In this document: piece by piece, positions 60,649 to 64,000 of the stretch
Numbering within the stretch: position 1 is the stretch's first letter
Layout of the letters: each line of letters opens with the position of its first letter
Source of the DNA: Pseudacidovorax intermedius
GTDB lineage: Bacteria; Pseudomonadota; Gammaproteobacteria; Burkholderiales; Burkholderiaceae_C
Direction: 5' to 3'
Length of the DNA: 64,000 nt
NCBI RefSeq assembly: GCF_003350475.1
Contig: NZ_QQAV01000010.1
Coordinates: forward strand, 124,001-188,000
The notes under the pieces: model-generated
What the model was told of the DNA's origin: nothing
Seen by the model: the letters and a program-made list of their open reading frames with translations, nothing else
Databases searched by the model: none
Made by a program: the position numbers and the translations under genes

Positions 60649-61881
60649 TTGAAGACCTCTTTCAACCTGACCGCCGCCGCCTGCGTTCTGGCCTTCAGCA
60701 GCAGCGCTTTCGCCCAGCAGGGCGAGACCGTCAAGATCGCGTGGCTCGACCCGCTGTCGGGCCTGATGGCCGCGGTGGGCACCAACCAGCTCAAGACCTT
60801 CCAGTTCCTGGCCGAGGAGTTCAACAAGAAGAACGCGGCCGGCGTCAAGTTCGAGATCATCGGCATCGACAACAAGCTGAGCCCGCAGGAGACCACGGCG
60901 GCGCTGCGCTCGGCCATGGACCAGGGGGCGCGTTACGTCGTGCAGGGCAACGGGTCCGGACCGGCGCTGGCCATCATGGACGCGCTGGAAAAGCACAACG
61001 CGCGCAATCCGGGCAAGGAGGTGGTCTACATCAACTATGCCGCGGTGGACCCCGACCTCACCAACAGCAAGTGCAGCTACTGGCACTTCCGGCTGGACGC
61101 GGACACCTCCATGAAGATGGAGACGCTGACCACCTACATGAAGGATCAGCCCGAGATCAAGAAGGTCTACCTGATCAACCAGAACTACTCGCACGGCCAG
61201 CAGGTCAGCAAGTTCGCCAAGGAGAACTTGGCGCGCAAGCGGCCCGACGTGCAGATCGTGGGCGACGACCTGCATCCGTTGGCGCAGGTGCGCGACTTCG
61301 CGCCCTACATCGCCAAGATCAAGCAGTCGGGCGCCGACACGGTGATCACCGGCAACTGGGGCTCGGACCTGGCGCTGCTGATCAAGGCCGGCAACGACGC
61401 GGGCCTGAACGTCAAGTACTACACCTATTACGCCGTGACCAGCGGCACGCCCACGGCCATGGGCGCCGCCTCCGACGGCAAGGTTTATCAGGTCGGCTAC
61501 AGCCACTACAACGCCGACGGCCCCATCAAGCCGCTGACCGAGGCCTACAAGAAGAAGTTCAACGACGACATGTACACGACCGTGATCTACACGGCCTTCT
61601 CCATGTTGACCGACGCCTTCGTGAAGACCAAGTCCACCGATCCGGTGAAGGTTGCTGCCGCCATGGAAGGCATGAAGTTCAAGAGCTTCAATGGCGACGT
61701 CGAGATGCGCAAGGCCGACCACCAGCTGCAGCAGGGCCTGTGGATCACCCGCTGGGAGAAGGCCAGCGCCAAGTACCCCTACAGCCCTGAGAACACGGGC
61801 TACACGCTGGCGCCGGTCAAGTACTACGAGCCCTACGTGGCCAGCACGCCGACCAGCTGCCAGATGAAGCGGCCCTCCTGA
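60649..61881 (+). CDS. ABC transporter substrate-binding protein, copy 2
   Basis: This 410-residue paralogue of copy 1 starts at TTG 60649, nine bases after AGGAG. The signal peptide is 'KTSFNLTAAACVLAFSSSAF'. The two mature proteins are very similar over their full length, with differences concentrated around residues 265-330 ('NADGPIKPLTEAYKKK' against 'NMGPPIQPLMADFKKR'), so ligand preference may differ. The 182-bp gap contains small hairpins (60488-60501 and 60552-60575). Confidence 0.92.
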   Translation: MKTSFNLTAAACVLAFSSSAFAQQGETVKIAWLDPLSGLMAAVGTNQLKTFQFLAEEFNKKNAAGVKFEIIGIDNKLSPQETTAALRSAMDQGARYVVQGNGSGPALAIMDALEKHNARNPGKEVVYINYAAVDPDLTNSKCSYWHFRLDADTSMKMETLTTYMKDQPEIKKVYLINQNYSHGQQVSKFAKENLARKRPDVQIVGDDLHPLAQVRDFAPYIAKIKQSGADTVITGNWGSDLALLIKAGNDAGLNVKYYTYYAVTSGTPTAMGAASDGKVYQVGYSHYNADGPIKPLTEAYKKKFNDDMYTTVIYTAFSMLTDAFVKTKSTDPVKVAAAMEGMKFKSFNGDVEMRKADHQLQQGLWITRWEKASAKYPYSPENTGYTLAPVKYYEPYVASTPTSCQMKRPS

Positions 61882-61949
61882 TACCGTCGGGTAGCACGGG
61901 CCGCGCCGGCATGCCGCGCGCCGGCCCGGATGCCACCCCTCCGCTGCCC

Positions 61950-61968
61950 GCCGGCGCACCGCGCCGGC
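61950..61968 (+). promoter_or_regulatory. GC-rich stem-loop between binding protein and permease
   Basis: A perfect 8-bp stem GCCGGCGC-ACC-GCGCCGGC without a T-run lies in the 157-bp gap. Such hairpins often protect the abundant binding-protein mRNA from 3' decay and reduce read-through to permease genes. Confidence 0.55.
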
Positions 61969-62038
61969 CATGCTCACCGCGCCTGCCGGAGACCGCCTCC
62001 GGTCCCGGGGCCGGATGTTTTCCTGAGGCTCGACGACA

Positions 62039-62986
62039 GTGGAATTCTTTCTCATCTCTCTTCTGAACGGCGTGAGCTACGGGCTGCTGCTCTTCATGCT
62101 CAGCTCCGGCCTGACCCTCATCTTCAGCATGATGGGGGTGCTCAATTTCGCGCACACCAGCTTCTACATGCTGGGTGCCTACTTCGCGTACACGCTCTCT
62201 GGCGTGCTCGGCTTCTGGCCGGCGCTGTTCATCGCACCGCTGCTTGTGGGTGCGCTGGGCGCGGCCTTCGAGCGCTACAGCCTGCGCCGGGTGCACAAGT
62301 TCGGCCATGTGCCGGAGCTGCTGGTCACCTTCGGGCTGTCCTATCTGATCCTCGAGGTGGTGCAACTGGTGTGGGGCCGGTCCACGGTGCCCTACGGCCT
62401 GCCCGAGGCGCTGCAGGGGCCGCTCTTCACGCTGTACGGCACGCAGTTCCCCAAGTCGCGCTCCTTCATCATGCTTGTCGCATTGCTGATGCTCGTGGCT
62501 GTCTGGCTGCTGCTCACCCGCACCCGCATCGGGCTGGTGATCCAGGCCGCGCTCAAGCACCCGGAGATGGTCGAGGCGCTGGGCCACAACGTGCCGCGCG
62601 TCTTCATGCTGGTGTTCGGCGGTGGCGCCGCGCTGGCGGGCCTGGCCGGCGTGATCGGCGGCAACACCTACGTCACCGAGCCGGCCATGGCCGCGTCGGT
62701 GGGGTCGATCATCTTCGTGGTGGTCGTGGTGGGCGGCATGGGGTCGCTGGCGGGCGCCTTCCTGGCCTCGTTGCTGATCGGTATCGTGCAGACCTTTGCC
62801 GTGGCGCTGGACCAGTCCATGGCCTCCGGCCTGCGTGCCCTGGGCATGGCGGTGACCGACCAGACCTTCGGCTATCCGCTGCTCAAACTCACCATCTCGC
62901 AGGTGGCGCCCATCCTGCCGTACCTCTTCCTGGTACTGATCCTGATCTTCCGGCCCAAGGGCCTGCTGGGAACCCGCGAGGACTGA
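62039..62986 (+). CDS. Branched-chain amino acid ABC permease LivH-type
   Basis: This 315-residue inner-membrane protein starts at GTG 62039 ('MEFFLISLLNGVSYGLLLFM'). It has about eight membrane helices and the LivH signature 'SGLTLIFSMMGVLNFAHTSF' with 'VVVGGMGSLAGAFLASLLIG'. It forms the channel with LivM; ATPases should follow beyond the window. Confidence 0.95.
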   Translation: MEFFLISLLNGVSYGLLLFMLSSGLTLIFSMMGVLNFAHTSFYMLGAYFAYTLSGVLGFWPALFIAPLLVGALGAAFERYSLRRVHKFGHVPELLVTFGLSYLILEVVQLVWGRSTVPYGLPEALQGPLFTLYGTQFPKSRSFIMLVALLMLVAVWLLLTRTRIGLVIQAALKHPEMVEALGHNVPRVFMLVFGGGAALAGLAGVIGGNTYVTEPAMAASVGSIIFVVVVVGGMGSLAGAFLASLLIGIVQTFAVALDQSMASGLRALGMAVTDQTFGYPLLKLTISQVAPILPYLFLVLILIFRPKGLLGTRED

Positions 62987-62989
62987 TCG

Positions 62990-64000
62990 ATGAGTGCCCT
63001 CCCCATGACATCACCGACCACCTACTACCGCTTCAAGCCGCTGAACCTGGGCCGAATCCTCGTCTGGGGCCTGTTCGCGCTCGCGCTGATCGTGGCGCCG
63101 CTGGTGTTCACCAGCAGCCTGGCGCTGACGATGCTTTCGCAGATCGGCTACCTGATCATCATCTGCCTGTCGTACAACATCCTGCTGGGGCAGGGTGGCA
63201 TGCTGAGTTTCGGCCATGCCGTCTACACCGGCCTGGGCTCCTTCATCGCGGTGCATGCGATGAACATGGCCTCCAAGGGGCAGATCCCGATGCCGCTGGT
63301 GCTGATTCCGGTGGTCGCCGGTGTGGCGGGGGCCTTCTTCGCCGCCATCTTCGGCTTCGTGACGACCAAGAAGTCGGGCACCACCTTCGCCATGATCACG
63401 CTGGGCATCGGCGAGCTGGTGGCGGCCATGTCGCTGATGTTCCCGGGCTTCTTCGGCGGCGAGGGCGGCATCACCACCGACCGCGTTTACGGCAAATTCC
63501 TGATGTGGAACTTCGGCCCGCAGATCCAGGTGTACTACCTGATCGCCGTCTACTGTTTCATCTGCACGGCACTGATGTTCGCCTTCACCGGCACGCCGCT
63601 GGGCCGCATGCTCAACGCCGTGCGCGACAACCCGGAGCGCGTGGAGTTCGTGGGCTACAACACGCAGCGCGTGCGCTACCTCTCGTTCATCATCGCGGGC
63701 TTCTTCGCCGGCATCGGCGGCGGGCTGGCTGCGATCAACTTCGAGATCGTCAACGCGTCGGACAGCCTGTCCACCATCCGCTCGGGCGGCTACCTGCTGT
63801 TCACCTTCCTGGGCGGCGCGACCTTCTTCTTCGGGCCGATCATCGGCGCCGTGCTGCTGGTCTTCGCGTCGATCCTGCTGTCGGAGCTGAGCAAGGCCTG
63901 GCTGCTGTATCTGGGCCTGGTGTTCCTGTTCATGGTGATGTTCGCGCCCGGGGGCGTGGCCAGCCTGATCATGATGAACGTGCGGGTGGCACGCTTCGGC
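62990..64000 (+). CDS. Branched-chain amino acid ABC permease LivM-type (partial)
   Basis: From ATG 62990, three bases after the livH stop, 337 codons are open to the window end, so the C-terminus is missing. LivM features: 'YLIIICLSYNILLGQGGMLS' then 'FGHAVYTGLGSF', 'MFPGFFGGEGGITTDR', 'GRMLNAVRDNPERVEFVGYN' and 'FTFLGGATFFFGPIIGAVLL'. It lies in the same operon as the two binding proteins and livH. Confidence 0.95.
   Translation, partial: MSALPMTSPTTYYRFKPLNLGRILVWGLFALALIVAPLVFTSSLALTMLSQIGYLIIICLSYNILLGQGGMLSFGHAVYTGLGSFIAVHAMNMASKGQIPMPLVLIPVVAGVAGAFFAAIFGFVTTKKSGTTFAMITLGIGELVAAMSLMFPGFFGGEGGITTDRVYGKFLMWNFGPQIQVYYLIAVYCFICTALMFAFTGTPLGRMLNAVRDNPERVEFVGYNTQRVRYLSFIIAGFFAGIGGGLAAINFEIVNASDSLSTIRSGGYLLFTFLGGATFFFGPIIGAVLLVFASILLSELSKAWLLYLGLVFLFMVMFAPGGVASLIMMNVRVARFG

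Noticed and set aside
59231-61881. The two binding-protein genes as one frameshifted or assembly-duplicated gene
   Set aside because: Each has its own signal peptide, ribosome site and stop, and they differ by many substitutions, including codon-silent ones.

Overview
The window is GC-rich DNA (roughly 65-70% by eye) from a betaproteobacterium, most likely Burkholderiales/Comamonadaceae (Acidovorax/Variovorax-like). This is inferred from gene content and protein flavour: kdpFABC-porin-kdpDE, glnD-map, purL, bolA-yciB-msrB-selO and a liv transport operon. No rRNA or other species-level marker is present.

Region 1 (1-26,325) is most of a P2-like prophage (myovirus). Read from right to left it carries portal Q and terminase P (plus strand), then divergently O N M L X, holin, endolysin, Rz/Rz1, R and S. 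A cargo block (11.3-14.8 kb) follows, then V W J I H, sheath FI, tube FII, E/E', tape measure T, U and D. The structural and lysis genes look intact. E/E' keeps a -1 slippery heptamer, and Rz1 is nested inside Rz. Integrase, repressor and replication genes are not in the window and must lie left of base 1. The right end is marked by a 3' tRNA fragment (probably tRNA-Ser) followed by a terminator. Low-GC accessory genes sit at three places: beyond D (1-159, a PD-(D/E)XK-like partial gene), between V and S (acetyltransferase, DUF7661-like, TPR protein, and an SOS-boxed set of small genes), and between Q and the attachment site (24,718-26,052, an unrecognised 444-residue protein with a C-terminal Cys/His cluster that is the best candidate for a new anti-phage gene).

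Region 2 (26.4-35 kb) is host DNA. It has an SRPBCC protein, a DUF4124-like secreted protein, and a sulfide-oxidation module: a FisR-type sigma-54 activator with three spaced cysteines, transcribed away from a persulfide dioxygenase-like metallo-hydrolase, a DUF442-sulfide:quinone oxidoreductase fusion, and a TauE/SafE exporter. Together these predict sulfide to persulfide to sulfite to export, switched on by sulfane sulfur. The DNA glycosylase tag and antiporter nhaA follow.

Region 3 (35.1-45.4 kb) is the Kdp high-affinity potassium system with its KdpDE two-component system, a TorF-like porin and two unannotated membrane microproteins. Upstream lies a gene-free 0.9 kb stretch built around a large inverted repeat.

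Region 4 (45.4-64 kb) is core metabolism: glnD (PII uridylylation), map, purL, a periplasmic parvulin, bolA, yciB, msrB, selO, an acyl-CoA synthetase, and the start of a branched-chain amino acid/amide ABC transporter with two tandem near-identical binding proteins, livH and a livM cut by the window end.
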